DNA from: Rubrobacter xylanophilus
GTDB taxonomy: Bacteria; Actinomycetota; Rubrobacteria; Rubrobacterales; Rubrobacteraceae
Assembly (NCBI RefSeq): GCF_007164525.1
Contig: NZ_AP019791.1
Span: forward strand, 1,413,501-1,477,500
Length of the DNA: 64,000 nucleotides
Reading direction: 5' to 3'
In this document: in pieces, positions 1 through 9,365 of the stretch
Layout: each line of letters starts with the position of its first letter
How positions within the stretch are numbered: position 1 is the first letter of the stretch
Notes under the pieces: generated by a model
Seen by the model: only the letters and a program-made list of their open reading frames with translations
The model's database searches: none
What the model was told of the DNA's origin: nothing
Translations under genes and position numbers: made by a program

Positions 1-595
1 AGGTGCTGATCGCCGCCACCACCTCACGCAGCGAGACGGCCCCGTCGTACTCGTGGACGGTGAGGATGCGAGCCTCCTCCCGCAGCCGCCGGGTGAACTT
101 GTCCAGGGTAGCCAGGGCGGAGTTGGCCTTGTTGAGGACCACCCCGATGTCCTCCAGCACGTGCGGTCCGTAGGGTCCCTGGTAGAGGGTGACCACCCGG
201 CGCCGCTCGGAGACGGCGATCACCAGGTCCCCGGTCTGCTTGGCGGTGCGGTTGGCCGCGCGGTGGCGCATCCCGGTCTCCCGCGACTCCAGGTTGGGGT
301 CCGGGTTGAGCTGTACGTTGGCGTAGTGGATCGTCGAGATGTCCGGAGAGACCACGATCGCCCCGTCCATCTTCGCCAGCTCGTAGAGCCGCATGGGGGC
401 GAACTCTATCTCGATCTTCATCCCGCCCGAGATGAGCCCGAGCCGCTCCAGCTTCTCGGGGCTGGAGATTACGATGAGGGCCCCGTTGTGGGCCCTTATG
501 ATGTTCTCTATGCCCTCCCGAAGCTCGGTGCCGGGAGCCACGAGCTCCAGCGCCCGGCTGAGCTCCTCGGGAAGTTTTCTCCTGGCAGGACTCAC
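1..595 (-). CDS. disA: DNA integrity scanning diadenylate cyclase DisA (3' part cut off)
   Basis: Reading the reverse strand from a GTG at 595 gives about 198 codons running off the window. The protein shows the DAC-domain landmarks: DGA in KMDGAIVVS and RHR in GMRHRAANR, which bind and condense two ATP into the second messenger c-di-AMP. Full DisA is about 350 residues, so the C-terminal helix-hairpin-helix DNA-binding part lies outside the window. The GTG overlaps the radA stop codon (GTGA), and radA-disA is a common pair in Gram-positive bacteria. Role in DNA-damage and cell-wall signalling is family knowledge. Confidence 0.93.
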   Translation of the reverse strand, partial: MSPARRKLPEELSRALELVAPGTELREGIENIIRAHNGALIVISSPEKLERLGLISGGMKIEIEFAPMRLYELAKMDGAIVVSPDISTIHYANVQLNPDPNLESRETGMRHRAANRTAKQTGDLVIAVSERRRVVTLYQGPYGPHVLEDIGVVLNKANSALATLDKFTRRLREEARILTVHEYDGAVSLREVVAAIST

Positions 596-1980
596 AGCAA
601 CGCCACCGCCACGGCCTCTTCGAGCGTCCTCACCTCTACCACGTTGACCCCTCTTCTGGACTCGGCCCCATCGTCCGTCGGGCCACCGGAGGAACCTTCC
701 GGCATTATTATACGATCGAAGCCGAGCTTGATCAGTTCGCGCAGCCTGCGCTCCGTCCCGGGCACGAACCGCACGTCCCCCGTGAGGCCGACCTCCCCGA
801 AGCAGGCGGTGCCGCGCTCCAGCGGCCTGTCCCTCAGTGCGGAGGCTATGGCGAGCGCGGCCCCGAGATCGGCCGCCGGCTCCTCGACCCGCACCCCGCC
901 GGTCACGTTGACGTAGACGTCCTGGGAGCCGAGCGCGAGCCCGGCCCGGCGCGAGAGCACCGCGCACAGCATGTTGATCCGCCCGCCGTCGACCCCTCGG
1001 GCCACCCGGCGCGGGACGGCCAGCGGGCTCGGAGCCACCAGGCTCTCTATCTCCACGAGCATCGGGCGCGTCCCCTCCAGCAGACACACGGTGGCCACGC
1101 CCGGCGGCACCTCGGCCTCGCGGCGGGAGAGGAAGAACGCCGAAGGATCCTCCACCTCCTCCATCCCGCGGGAGGTCATCTCGAAGACCCCCACCTCGTT
1201 GGTCGAGCCAAAGCGGTTCTTGAGCGCCCGCAGGATGCGGAAGGCCTGGAACCTGTCCCCCTCGAACTGGAGCACGGTGTCCACCATGTGCTCGAGCACC
1301 CGCGGCCCGGCGATGGCCCCCTCCTTGGTGACGTGGCCGACGAGCACGACGGCTATCCCCTCGGCCTTCGCCAGCCGCATCAGGCGAGCGGCACACTCCC
1401 GCACCTGCCCCACACCCCCTGGAGCCCCGGCGAGCTCCGGCGAGTAGAGCGTCTGGATGGAGTCCACGACCACCACCTCAGGCCGCTCGCGCAGGATGGT
1501 GGCCCCTATGACGTCCACGTCGGTCTCCGCGAGCACCCCGAAGCCGGAGCCCGCGACCCCGAGCCGGCGGGCGCTCATGGCGACCTGCCGCGGCGATTCC
1601 TCACCGCTCACCATCAGACACCGGTCCCCGAGGTGCCCCATGACCTGCAGGAGCAGCGTGCTCTTGCCCACCCCGGGCTCTCCGCCCACCAGCACGAGCG
1701 AGCCCGGTACGAGCCCGCCGCCCAGGATGCGGTCGAGCTCTCCGATCCCGGTGCCCATCCGCCCCTCGGCCTCCCCGCCGACCTCGTCCAGCCTGAGGGT
1801 CTTCCCGGCGGAGGCCCGGGAGCCGCCCCCCCGGGCCCGGGCCGCGAAACCCGCAGCCTTCCTCTCGCCGCGCACCTCCTCGACGAAGGTGCTCCACGCC
1901 CCGCAGTCCGGGCAGCGCCCGAGCCACTTGGGTTCTTCGTGCCCGCAGTTGGAGCACACGTATACGGTCTTCGCAGCCAC
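592..1980 (-). CDS. radA: DNA repair protein RadA
   Basis: 462 residues, the normal length for RadA/Sms. An N-terminal zinc finger has Cys 9, 12, 23 and 26. A RecA-like core follows with Walker A (GEPGVGKS, about 100-106) and the RadA motif KNRFGSTNE in the middle. The C-terminal third is the Lon-like substrate-binding domain without protease function. RadA is a DnaB-type helicase that processes recombination intermediates. The start is GTG at 1978-1980. TACAAT at 1987-1992 lies 6 nt before it and no Shine-Dalgarno is seen, so the transcript is probably leaderless. It is translationally coupled to disA. Confidence 0.96.
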   Translation of the reverse strand: MAAKTVYVCSNCGHEEPKWLGRCPDCGAWSTFVEEVRGERKAAGFAARARGGGSRASAGKTLRLDEVGGEAEGRMGTGIGELDRILGGGLVPGSLVLVGGEPGVGKSTLLLQVMGHLGDRCLMVSGEESPRQVAMSARRLGVAGSGFGVLAETDVDVIGATILRERPEVVVVDSIQTLYSPELAGAPGGVGQVRECAARLMRLAKAEGIAVVLVGHVTKEGAIAGPRVLEHMVDTVLQFEGDRFQAFRILRALKNRFGSTNEVGVFEMTSRGMEEVEDPSAFFLSRREAEVPPGVATVCLLEGTRPMLVEIESLVAPSPLAVPRRVARGVDGGRINMLCAVLSRRAGLALGSQDVYVNVTGGVRVEEPAADLGAALAIASALRDRPLERGTACFGEVGLTGDVRFVPGTERRLRELIKLGFDRIIMPEGSSGGPTDDGAESRRGVNVVEVRTLEEAVAVALL

Positions 1981-1986
1981 GGTCTA

Positions 1987-1992
1987 ATTGTA
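1987..1992 (-). promoter_or_regulatory. radA -10 element, leaderless
   Basis: TACAAT read on the minus strand ends 6 nt before the radA GTG. A transcript starting about 7 nt downstream would begin at the start codon. No clear -35 box is visible. Confidence 0.55.
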
Positions 1993-2066
1993 CGGGATGA
2001 AAGCAGAGCCTCTCCGCCCCGGCGAAGCTGTACCCTAGAGGCCCGCGGCGGAGGGGCCGCACTCTC

Positions 2067-2087
2067 TCCGGACCTGCAAGGTCCGGA
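2067..2087. repeat. short perfect inverted repeat upstream of radA
   Basis: Two 9-bp arms (TCCGGACCT and AGGTCCGGA) with a 3-nt centre lie between radA and the clpC terminator. There is no T tract on either side. It could be an operator or a chance palindrome. Confidence 0.3.
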
Positions 2088-2173
2088 CGACACCCCCACC
2101 CCCGCTACGGGCGACCGGCCGCAACCCCGCAGGGGAACAGTCCTCCCGCAGCTCGACCCGCGAACCCGAATGC

Positions 2174-2202
2174 AAAAAGCCGGGGTCCTTGAGGACCCCG
2201 GC
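2174..2202 (-). terminator. rho-independent terminator of clpC
   Basis: A perfect 10-bp GC-rich stem (2179-2188 with 2193-2202) and 4-nt loop are followed on the minus strand by TTTTT. It lies 28 bp after the clpC stop. Confidence 0.9.
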
Positions 2203-2229
2203 CTCTCCGATCGGCTCCGGTTATATGCC

Positions 2230-4731
2230 CTACTCGGCCTTCACGACCTCCTTCGGCTGGGTGACCCTGATCGTCACGATCGACTCGTCCTCGCCGATCT
2301 CGTCGGCGCTCTTGTCGTTCGCCTCGATGGTCACCTTGGAGCCGTCCGGGATCTCCCCGCGGAGGATCATCTCGCTCATCGGGTCCTCCACCATCCGCTG
2401 CAGTACCCGCTTGAGCGGCCGGGCTCCAAAGGCCGGGTCGTACCCCTCCTCGGCCAGCTTGTCCAGCGCCTCGGGCGTGAACTCCAGGGTCACGTTCCGC
2501 TCGGCCAGCTGCTCGCGCAGCCGCTTGACCTGGATCTCGATGATCTGCCGGACGTGCTCCCGCTCCAGCTTGTGGAAGACGATGATCTCGTCGATCCGGT
2601 TCAGGAGCTCCGGCCGGAAGATCTTCCTCAGCTCGCTGGTGACCCGGCTCTTCATCTCCTTGTAGGAGAGGCCCTCCTCACCGGCGCCGAAGCCGAGCGT
2701 CTTGGTCTTGTTGATGTGCTGGGCCCCCACGTTGGAGGTCATGATGAGAACCACGTTCTTGAAGTCCACCGTCCGGCCCTGGGCGTCGGTGAGCTGGCCA
2801 TCCTCCAGGATCTGCAGCAGGATGTTGAAGACGTCCGGGTGGGCCTTCTCGATCTCGTCGAAGAGCACCACCGAGTACGGACGCCGCCGCACCTGCTCGG
2901 TGAGCTGGCCGCCCTCGTCGTAGCCCACGTAACCCGGAGGCGAGCCGACCAGCCGCGACACCGTGTGCCGCTCCATGTACTCGGACATGTCCAGCCGGAT
3001 CATCGCGTCCTGATCGCCGAAGAGGTACTCGGCGAGGGTGCGGGCGAGCTCGGTCTTGCCCACGCCGGTGGGCCCGAGGAAGACGAACGAACCGCTCGGA
3101 CGGTTCGGATCCTTCAGGCCCGCCATCGTGCGGCGGATGGAGCGGCTGACGGCCTTTATGGCCTCGTCCTGCCCAACCACCCGGCCGTGCAGCGCCTCCT
3201 CCATCTTCAGCAGGCGCGCCGACTCCTCCTCGGTCAGCTTCCTGACCGGGATGCCGGTCCACATGGAGACGATCTCGGCGATCTCGTTCTCGCCGATGGA
3301 GACCCGCCGCTGCTCCTCGCCCTTGCCCTCGCGCCACTGGCGCTCCAGCTCGCGCTTGCGCAGGGCCAGCTTCTTCTCGGAGTCGCGCAGCCGGGCCGCC
3401 TCCTCGTACTCCTGGCTGTCGATCGCGGCCTCCTTCCGGCGCCGGATCTCGGCCAGCTCGTCGTCGATCTCCTTGTAGTACGGCGGCTGGGACATGGTCT
3501 TGATCTTCATCTTGGACGCCGCCTCGTCCACCAGGTCTATGGCCTTGTCCGGCAGGAAGCGGTCCGAGATGTAGCGGTCGCCGAGCCGCGAGGCCGCCCG
3601 GAGCGCCTCGTCGGTGATCTCGATCTTGTGGTGCTCCTCGTAGCGCTCCCTGAGGCCCTTGAGGATCAGCTCGGTCTCCTCGACCGACGGCTCCCCGACC
3701 TGGATGGTCTGGAAGCGGCGCTCGAGCGCCTTGTCCTTCTCCACGTACTTCCGGTACTCGTCGATGGTGGTCGCACCGATGACCTGGATCTCACCGCGCG
3801 CCAGCGCCGGCTTGAGGATGGAGGCGGCGTCGATGGCGCCCTCGGCGGCCCCCGCACCGACGAGGTTGTGGATCTCGTCGATGAACAGGATGATGTCGCC
3901 GTGGTCGATGATCTCCTTCATGATCTTCTTGAGGCGCTCCTCGAACTCGCCCCGGTACTTGGAGCCGGCGACCAGCGCCCCCAGATCGAGCGTGTAGACC
4001 TCCTTGTCCGCCAGGATCTCGGGCACCCGGCCCGCGGCGATCTCGTTCGCCAGCCCCTCGACGATGGCGGTCTTGCCGACCCCCGGCTCGCCGATGATGA
4101 CGGGGTTGTTCTTGGTCCGCCGCACGAGGATCTGCATGATCCTCTCTATCTCCTGCGTGCGGCCGATGACCGGGTCGAGCTTGCCCTCCTCGGCCAGCGC
4201 CGTGAGGTTGCGCCCGTACTGGTCGAGCTGGCGGGTCTTGGGCCGCTTGCCCTCGACCCCCCGCCCGGCGGCCTCGGCCCGCCCGCGCTGCGCCCGGCCG
4301 CCCCCGAGCCGCCGCACGACCTCGCGACGCACCTTGTCCGGGTCGACGTCGAGGTTGCTGAGCACCCGCGCCGCAACCCCCTCGCTCTCACGCACCAGCC
4401 CGAGCAGGATGTGCTCGGTGCCGATGTAGTTGTGGCCGAGCTGCAGCGCCTCCCTCAAGGCCAGCTCCAGAACCTTCTTGGAGCGCGGGGTGAACGGGGC
4501 CTGGCTGCCCGAGCCCTCCTCGCCGTAGCCGACGATGCTCTCCACCTGCTCGCGCACGTCGTCGAGCGTGACGCCGAGGTGGTTGAGCGCCTGGGCCGCC
4601 ACCCCGTCCTCCTCGCGCAGCAGACCGAGCAAAAGGTGCTCGGTGCCGATGTAGTTGTGGTTGAAGTGTCGGGCCTCTTCCTGCGCAAGGACGACGACCT
4701 TGCGGGCCCTCTCCGTGAATCTCTCAAACAT
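2230..4731 (-). CDS. clpC: ATP-dependent Clp protease ATPase subunit ClpC
   Basis: 833 residues, typical of ClpC. Two N-terminal Clp_N repeats (about 1-145) bind adaptors. AAA+ module 1 has Walker A near 214-221 (GEPGVGKT) and Walker B in [14 protein letters not shown]-like middle segment contains [18 protein letters not shown]+ module 2 has [11 protein letters not shown] and ends in the Clp C-terminal domain. The hexamer unfolds substrates for ClpP. A strong GGAGGAGG site lies about 8 nt before the ATG. No ctsR or mcsAB genes lie next to it, and no CtsR box was recognised. It is a single-gene unit ended by its own terminator. Confidence 0.97.
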   Translation of the reverse strand: MFERFTERARKVVVLAQEEARHFNHNYIGTEHLLLGLLREEDGVAAQALNHLGVTLDDVREQVESIVGYGEEGSGSQAPFTPRSKKVLELALREALQLGHNYIGTEHILLGLVRESEGVAARVLSNLDVDPDKVRREVVRRLGGGRAQRGRAEAAGRGVEGKRPKTRQLDQYGRNLTALAEEGKLDPVIGRTQEIERIMQILVRRTKNNPVIIGEPGVGKTAIVEGLANEIAAGRVPEILADKEVYTLDLGALVAGSKYRGEFEERLKKIMKEIIDHGDIILFIDEIHNLVGAGAAEGAIDAASILKPALARGEIQVIGATTIDEYRKYVEKDKALERRFQTIQVGEPSVEETELILKGLRERYEEHHKIEITDEALRAASRLGDRYISDRFLPDKAIDLVDEAASKMKIKTMSQPPYYKEIDDELAEIRRRKEAAIDSQEYEEAARLRDSEKKLALRKRELERQWREGKGEEQRRVSIGENEIAEIVSMWTGIPVRKLTEEESARLLKMEEALHGRVVGQDEAIKAVSRSIRRTMAGLKDPNRPSGSFVFLGPTGVGKTELARTLAEYLFGDQDAMIRLDMSEYMERHTVSRLVGSPPGYVGYDEGGQLTEQVRRRPYSVVLFDEIEKAHPDVFNILLQILEDGQLTDAQGRTVDFKNVVLIMTSNVGAQHINKTKTLGFGAGEEGLSYKEMKSRVTSELRKIFRPELLNRIDEIIVFHKLEREHVRQIIEIQVKRLREQLAERNVTLEFTPEALDKLAEEGYDPAFGARPLKRVLQRMVEDPMSEMILRGEIPDGSKVTIEANDKSADEIGEDESIVTIRVTQPKEVVKAE

Positions 4732-5121
4732 CAGCCGAAGCCTCCTCCGTGCCGAGGTCCTCTTCTCCGGGTCCGCCTCGGATCAGACATCGTCCGGGTA
4801 TGGTCTCTATACGGTTCTCTGATACGTACGGTTCAGAAATGGATAGCCGCAAAACCAACGGATGAACACCTCTCTCTAGCCCGCTGCTCGCCCCTGAGTA
4901 TACTAGGTCCGCCCGCGAAGAACGGCCGTCCGGGCTGCCCGGAGCGGTTTTGCGCTCTCAGCGCTACGCCCCCGAAGAACCTCCCGCTCATCGCCGCATC
5001 TCCCACGGGTGACCGCGCTCCCATCCACCCAATATATTATCCCTCACGGACCGCCTCTCTACATCGTCCGTTTGCTGTATTTTTTTATCCCGCAATCCGG
5101 TCGGTTCTTCTGTGTCCCGTC
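4732..5121. other. 390-bp intergenic region between lysK and clpC
   Basis: No convincing gene. On the minus strand there is a TATACT hexamer (4897-4902) about 165 nt before clpC and an AT-rich GATAATATATT stretch near 5033-5043, either of which could start a long clpC leader. A 63-codon minus-strand frame (4833-5024) has no recognisable motif and no Shine-Dalgarno. No clear terminator follows lysK. Confidence 0.4.
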
Positions 5122-6600
5122 CTACAGGGAGCGGGCCCCGGCCCCGAGCCTCTGCCGGACGGTCTCGACGGAGAGGGCGGCGATGAACGGCCCGGCTTTC
5201 GGCCCGCTCTTCTTGCCGAGCAGCACGGAGTACAGCGCGGCGAAGGCCCGCTTGGACTTGATGCCCTGCTCGCGGGCCGTCGTATAGAGCGCGTCCTGGA
5301 TCTCGTCGGGCCCCATACCCTCCTCGAGCCTGGTGGCGAGCGCGGCCAGGTAGCGGCGCTGGTCCTCGTCGAGCTCCTCGAACCGCGCCCGGGACTCCTC
5401 GACGGAGAGGAGCCGGAACCTCACCGACTCCGGAGCCCAACGCTCGGCCCAGTTGCGGGCATAACGCAACTCCCTCGCCAGCCTCTCCCGGTCCTCCGCC
5501 GCCCGTCCGTAACCGCCGCGGCGCAGCATCTCCGACGCGAGCTCCACGTCGTCGCCCACGGTCTGGGCCACGATGGCCAGGTGGCTGAAGGGCACGGGGT
5601 CCTCCCCCGCTCCGGCGCGGTAGTCGTCCATGAAGCGCGGAAAACCACCCTCCAGATCCAGATCGGCCCTGCGGGAGGGATCTCGCCCCAGCACCATCCT
5701 GCGCAGAGCGTCGGGGGGCATGATCTCGAGCAGATCCTCCGGAAGCACCACGATGCCTCGCGAGCTGCTCATGTCGCCCCGGCCCTTGAGCCCGATCCAC
5801 TCGTACTGGTAACGCCCGGGCACGGGGTAGCGGAAGACCTCCCGGGCCATCCGGTCGGCGGTGTCGGTGGACCCCCCACGGCTGGTGTGGTCCTTCCCGA
5901 AGGGCTCGAAGGTCACCCCGAGCGCCTTCCACCGGGCCGCCAGCTCGACCCGCCAGCCCAGCTTGCCCTCGCCCTTCGAGTAGTCGGCAAAGCCCTCGTT
6001 GCCCTCCCGGTCCACGAAGCGGACCTTGCTCTCCTCGGGCAGGTGCTCGAGGACCCGGTTGCCGGTGAGGTCCCCGGAGGCCGCCCGCGGCAGATACGGC
6101 GACCAGCCCTCGGGCATCTCGCGCCCCGTGACCTCCTGCATGATCCGCCGCAGCTCTTCGGTGTGCTCGATGGCCTCCCGCGTCACCTCCGCGTAGACCC
6201 CGCTCTCGTAGAGCTCGTGCGAGCGCAGAACCTCCACCTCCATCCCCATCTCCTCGAGCGCCCGCTCGAACGGCGCGAGGAAGTGCTCGGCGTAGGAGGC
6301 GTGACACCCCTCGGGGTCGGGGATGTGCGAGAGGCTGTGGCCCATGTAGCGCTCGAAGCTCTTGGGGATTCCCGGCGCGATCTTCCGCAGGGGGTCTATG
6401 GTATCCGCGTGGAAGACGAACCGGACCTCCTCGCCCCGCGCCCGGAGGGCGTTCGCCACGGCCTCGGCTACCAGCACCTCCCGCAGATTGCCCGCGTGGA
6501 TGTGCCCGGAGGTGCTGATCCCGGAGACGACCACGTGCGGGCCCTCCCCCAGCCTCTCGGCGACTCTAGCGGCCCAATCGGGGATGGTATCGCTCCTCAT
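5122..6600 (-). CDS. lysK: class I lysyl-tRNA synthetase
   Basis: 492 residues. This is the class I (archaeal-type) LysRS with a Rossmann catalytic core, not the common class II enzyme. The HIGH-like signature is SGHIHAGN (about 31-38) and the KMSKS-like signature is DMSSSRG in the middle. It attaches lysine to tRNA-Lys. The C-terminal helical part resembles class I anticodon-binding domains. The ATG at 6600 is preceded by a weak GAGGA. The gene follows greA by 51 bp on the same strand and may share its promoter. No second LysRS gene is in the window. Confidence 0.95.
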   Translation of the reverse strand: MRSDTIPDWAARVAERLGEGPHVVVSGISTSGHIHAGNLREVLVAEAVANALRARGEEVRFVFHADTIDPLRKIAPGIPKSFERYMGHSLSHIPDPEGCHASYAEHFLAPFERALEEMGMEVEVLRSHELYESGVYAEVTREAIEHTEELRRIMQEVTGREMPEGWSPYLPRAASGDLTGNRVLEHLPEESKVRFVDREGNEGFADYSKGEGKLGWRVELAARWKALGVTFEPFGKDHTSRGGSTDTADRMAREVFRYPVPGRYQYEWIGLKGRGDMSSSRGIVVLPEDLLEIMPPDALRRMVLGRDPSRRADLDLEGGFPRFMDDYRAGAGEDPVPFSHLAIVAQTVGDDVELASEMLRRGGYGRAAEDRERLARELRYARNWAERWAPESVRFRLLSVEESRARFEELDEDQRRYLAALATRLEEGMGPDEIQDALYTTAREQGIKSKRAFAALYSVLLGKKSGPKAGPFIAALSVETVRQRLGAGARSL

Positions 6601-6651
6601 GGCAGGTTCCTCAGGGATCCTCGCGGCCCCGCGGGGAGAAACGGAGAGCGG

Positions 6652-7143
6652 CTAGCCAGCCGCCTCGACGCTCACGATCTCGTACTCCGTGGATCCCCGC
6701 GGGGTGGACACCTTCACCTTCTCGCCGACACGGCGCCTCAGCAGCGCCTTGCCCACCGGCGAGGCGTGAGAGAGCTTGCCGCTCGCGGGATCGGCCTCGT
6801 TGGCGCCGACGATCTGGAACGTCCGCTCCTTGCCGTCGCCCACCACCCGCAGGGTGACCCGCGTGCCGAGATCCACGGCCCCCCGCTCCGCCGAAGAAGC
6901 GGGATCCACTATCTTGGCGTTGCGCAGGCGGCGCTGCAGCTCGCTGATCCTGCGCTCCAGCAACCCCTGCTCGTTCTTGGCGTCGTCGTACTCCGAGTTC
7001 TCGGATATGTCCCCGAACTCCCTGGCCTGCCGGATGCGCTCGGCAACTTCCTTGCGCCGAACCTCCGTCAGATACTTGAGCTCCTCCTGGAGCTTCGCAA
7101 AGCCTTCGGGGGTCATCAGTTCCTGGTTTCTGTCGGTAGTCAT
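6652..7143 (-). CDS. greA: transcription elongation factor GreA
   Basis: 163 residues. The N-terminal coiled coil carries the acidic tip motif DISENSEYDDAK, which reaches into the RNA polymerase secondary channel and stimulates cleavage of backtracked RNA. The FKBP-like C-terminal domain follows (residues about 80-160). The ATG is only 10 nt after a consensus TATAAT and has no Shine-Dalgarno, so the leader is probably 3-4 nt. lysK follows in the same direction. Confidence 0.97.
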   Translation of the reverse strand: MTTDRNQELMTPEGFAKLQEELKYLTEVRRKEVAERIRQAREFGDISENSEYDDAKNEQGLLERRISELQRRLRNAKIVDPASSAERGAVDLGTRVTLRVVGDGKERTFQIVGANEADPASGKLSHASPVGKALLRRRVGEKVKVSTPRGSTEYEIVSVEAAG

Positions 7144-7153
7144 GAGCGGCGAG

Positions 7154-7183
7154 ATTATACGGGCACCCTCCGAGGGTTGTCAA
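7154..7183 (-). promoter_or_regulatory. consensus sigma-70-type promoter of greA
   Basis: On the minus strand TTGACA (7178-7183) and TATAAT (7154-7159) are separated by 18 nt. Both boxes are perfect. The start codon lies 10 nt after the -10 box, so the mRNA is close to leaderless. Confidence 0.88.
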
Positions 7184-7215
7184 CGAGCCCAGGCCCCCCC
7201 TTTTGCCGGACTTTT

Positions 7216-8004
7216 TCAGCGGGCCCGGGAGGCGTTGAGGGCGTAGAGTACCTGCAGCCCCTTGAGGGTGAGGTCCGGGTCGAGCACCTCTATCTCCCTG
7301 CAGTAGCGCGAGATGACCGGCGAGAGCCCCCCGGTGGCGACCACGCGCAGCCCCTCCACGCTCCCCTCTGCGGCGAGCTCCTCCTTGAAGCGCCGGATGA
7401 GGGCGTCGATGGCCCCAGCGTACCCGTAGATGAAGCCGCTGCGGATGGAGTCCGGGGTGTTGGTGGCGATGGCCCGGGGCGGCTCCTCCTCCAGGTCGAC
7501 CCGGGGGAGCTTGGCGGTCCGCGAGGCGAGGGCGTCCATGGAGACGTACAAACCGGGCAGTATGGCCCCGCCGCGGTAGGCCCCACCGGCATCCACGGCG
7601 CAGACGGTCGTGGCGGTGCCGGAGTCGGCGATGATCGCCGGGGCCCCGTAGTGGCGGCAGGCGGCGACCGCGTTGACGAGCCGGTCGGCGCCGACGGCCG
7701 CGGGGTCGTCGTAACGGTTCTCCATCCCGAGATCCATCTCCGGCCCCACGGGGTAGAACGGAACCCGCAGAATGTCCCCGGCGAGGTGCCGGTAGGCACC
7801 GGTGAGGTCCGGCACGACGCTGGAGACGATCATGGCGTCCGCGTCCTCGAGGCTCATCCCCCGCAGCGCGAACAGAGCGGCGCAGGCGGCCCCGATCTCG
7901 TCGGGCGAGCGGTAGGGCTCGGTGGTCATCCGCCAGCTGGCCCGCAGCCGCTCTCCTTCGAAGAACCCGAGGACGGTCTGGGTGTTCCCTATGTCAACCG
8001 CCAT
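7216..8004 (-). CDS. coaX: type III pantothenate kinase
   Basis: 262 residues from ATG 8004. The N-terminal MAVDIGNTQTVLGFF holds the phosphate-1 DxGNT motif of the ASKHA fold. GADRLVNAVAA and DSGTATT are the other phosphate/adenosine motifs. It phosphorylates pantothenate, the first step of CoA synthesis. A longer frame upstream lacks family similarity, and the chosen ATG overlaps the folK stop (TGATG), so the genes are coupled. Confidence 0.95.
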   Translation of the reverse strand: MAVDIGNTQTVLGFFEGERLRASWRMTTEPYRSPDEIGAACAALFALRGMSLEDADAMIVSSVVPDLTGAYRHLAGDILRVPFYPVGPEMDLGMENRYDDPAAVGADRLVNAVAACRHYGAPAIIADSGTATTVCAVDAGGAYRGGAILPGLYVSMDALASRTAKLPRVDLEEEPPRAIATNTPDSIRSGFIYGYAGAIDALIRRFKEELAAEGSVEGLRVVATGGLSPVISRYCREIEVLDPDLTLKGLQVLYALNASRAR

Positions 8005-8501
8005 CAGCAAGGCTCCAGGACCTCCCCCAACGCTCTTATTCCTTCGAGGTCCGCCCCCCCGAGCAGCCCGGAGACGACCCCGCGCCCGGGAATATACAGC
8101 CCCGGGTCGAGGTCCGCGAGACATCGCAGGTTGAAGGCCCGTCCCACGCCGGGGTGCGGGACCGTGAGCTCAGGGTGCTCCAGACGCTCCTCCCCGAAGA
8201 GCAGAACGTCCAGGTCCAGCGTGCGGGGAGCCTTCTCCCCCTTCCTCTCCCGGCCGAGCGCCGCCTCCACCCCCTGGCAGTACCGCAGCAGCTCCAGCGG
8301 GCCGAGCCCGCACTCGAGCTCGACCACGCAGTTGAGGTAGGCCGGCTGCTCCCCCTCCACCTCCACCGGGTCCGTCTCGTAGACCGGGGAGACGGCGACG
8401 ACCTCCAGGCCCGGCCCCCGGCACAGAGCCCGGACCGCCGCCCGCAGATAACCGGCCCGGTCGCCGAGGTTGCTCCCGAGGCCCACGAAGACCCGCCTCA
8501 C
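8004..8501 (-). CDS. folK: HPPK (2-amino-4-hydroxy-6-hydroxymethyldihydropteridine diphosphokinase)
   Basis: 165 residues. The motifs VGLGSNLGD at the N-terminus and PRTLDLDVLLFG near 110 are diagnostic of HPPK. It transfers pyrophosphate from ATP to 6-hydroxymethyldihydropterin, just before dihydropteroate synthase. The GTG start at 8501 overlaps the folP stop (GTGA). No folB lies between folP and folK, unlike many actinobacterial clusters. Confidence 0.95.
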   Translation of the reverse strand: MRRVFVGLGSNLGDRAGYLRAAVRALCRGPGLEVVAVSPVYETDPVEVEGEQPAYLNCVVELECGLGPLELLRYCQGVEAALGRERKGEKAPRTLDLDVLLFGEERLEHPELTVPHPGVGRAFNLRCLADLDPGLYIPGRGVVSGLLGGADLEGIRALGEVLEPC

Positions 8502-9364
8502 GACAACTCCCTCAGGGGGAGAGCCTCCACCGCGGCGGCCACCTCCAGCGCCTCCCGGTTGGCCCGCACGTCGTGGACCCTGAAGGCGAAGGCCCCGCGC
8601 CCGTAGGCGATGACGCTGGTCGCCACCGTGCCGAAGACCCGCTCCTTCGGGTCTTCGGCGCCGGTGATCCTCCCGATGAACGCCTTGCGCGAGGTGCCCA
8701 CGAGAACCGGGAAGCCAATCTCCGCTATGACGTCCAGGCTCCCGAGGAGCCGGAGGTTGTGCTCCACCGTCTTCCCGAAACCTATCCCCGGGTCGAGCAG
8801 GATGCGCCCGGGGTCCACCCCGGCGGCGACGGCGGCCTCGGCCCGCCTGGCGAGGAAGTCGCGCACCTCCCCCACCACGTCCTCATAGCGGGGGTCGCGC
8901 TGCATGGTCTCGGGGGTGCCCCGCATGTGCATGAGCACCACACCGCAACCGGCCTCCGCCACGAGCCGTGCCATCCGGGGATCGCCGCGCAGCGCGGTTA
9001 TGTCGTTGACCATGAGGGCCCCGGCGTCGAGGGCGACCTCCGCCGTCCCGGCCCGGTAGGTGTCCACCGAGACGACGGCCCGAGGCCGCTCGGCGAGGAT
9101 CGCCCGCACCGCGGGCACCACCCGCCGGATCTCCTCCTCCTCCGAGACCGGCTCCGCCCCGGGACGGGTGGACTCACCGCCCACGTCTATCACGTGGGCC
9201 CCCTCGTCCAGCAGCTGCAGGGCTCGCTCCGCCGCACGCTCCGGAGAGAAGGCCTCCCCGCCGTCGGAGAAGGAGTCGGGAGTGACGTTCACGATCCCCA
9301 TGAGCACGGGCCGGGGACCCAGCTTCCGGTCCCCGGCCCGCACGGTTTCGGGACGTTGCCTCAC
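8498..9364 (-). CDS. folP: dihydropteroate synthase
   Basis: 288 residues forming a TIM barrel. MGIVNVTPDSFSDGG and DVGGESTRPGA are the two pterin/phosphate signatures, and LVGTSRKAFIG carries the sulfonamide-site Ser/Arg/Lys. It joins p-aminobenzoate to hydroxymethyldihydropterin pyrophosphate. The GTG start at 9364 lies 1 nt after the ftsH stop, so it is translated with ftsH. Confidence 0.96.
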   Translation of the reverse strand: MRQRPETVRAGDRKLGPRPVLMGIVNVTPDSFSDGGEAFSPERAAERALQLLDEGAHVIDVGGESTRPGAEPVSEEEEIRRVVPAVRAILAERPRAVVSVDTYRAGTAEVALDAGALMVNDITALRGDPRMARLVAEAGCGVVLMHMRGTPETMQRDPRYEDVVGEVRDFLARRAEAAVAAGVDPGRILLDPGIGFGKTVEHNLRLLGSLDVIAEIGFPVLVGTSRKAFIGRITGAEDPKERVFGTVATSVIAYGRGAFAFRVHDVRANREALEVAAAVEALPLRELS

Positions 9365-9365
9365 C

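Noticed and set aside
4833-5024. 63-codon minus-strand frame upstream of clpC
   Set aside because: A -10-like AT-rich patch precedes it, but there is no motif, no ribosome site and the composition is Arg/Gly-rich. It was left as intergenic.
1288-8340. A 2350-codon open frame on the plus strand
   Set aside because: It lies antisense to radA, clpC, lysK, greA, coaX and folK, all with clear motifs. Its translation is His/Pro/Arg/Gly-rich without domains, a GC-rich shadow frame.
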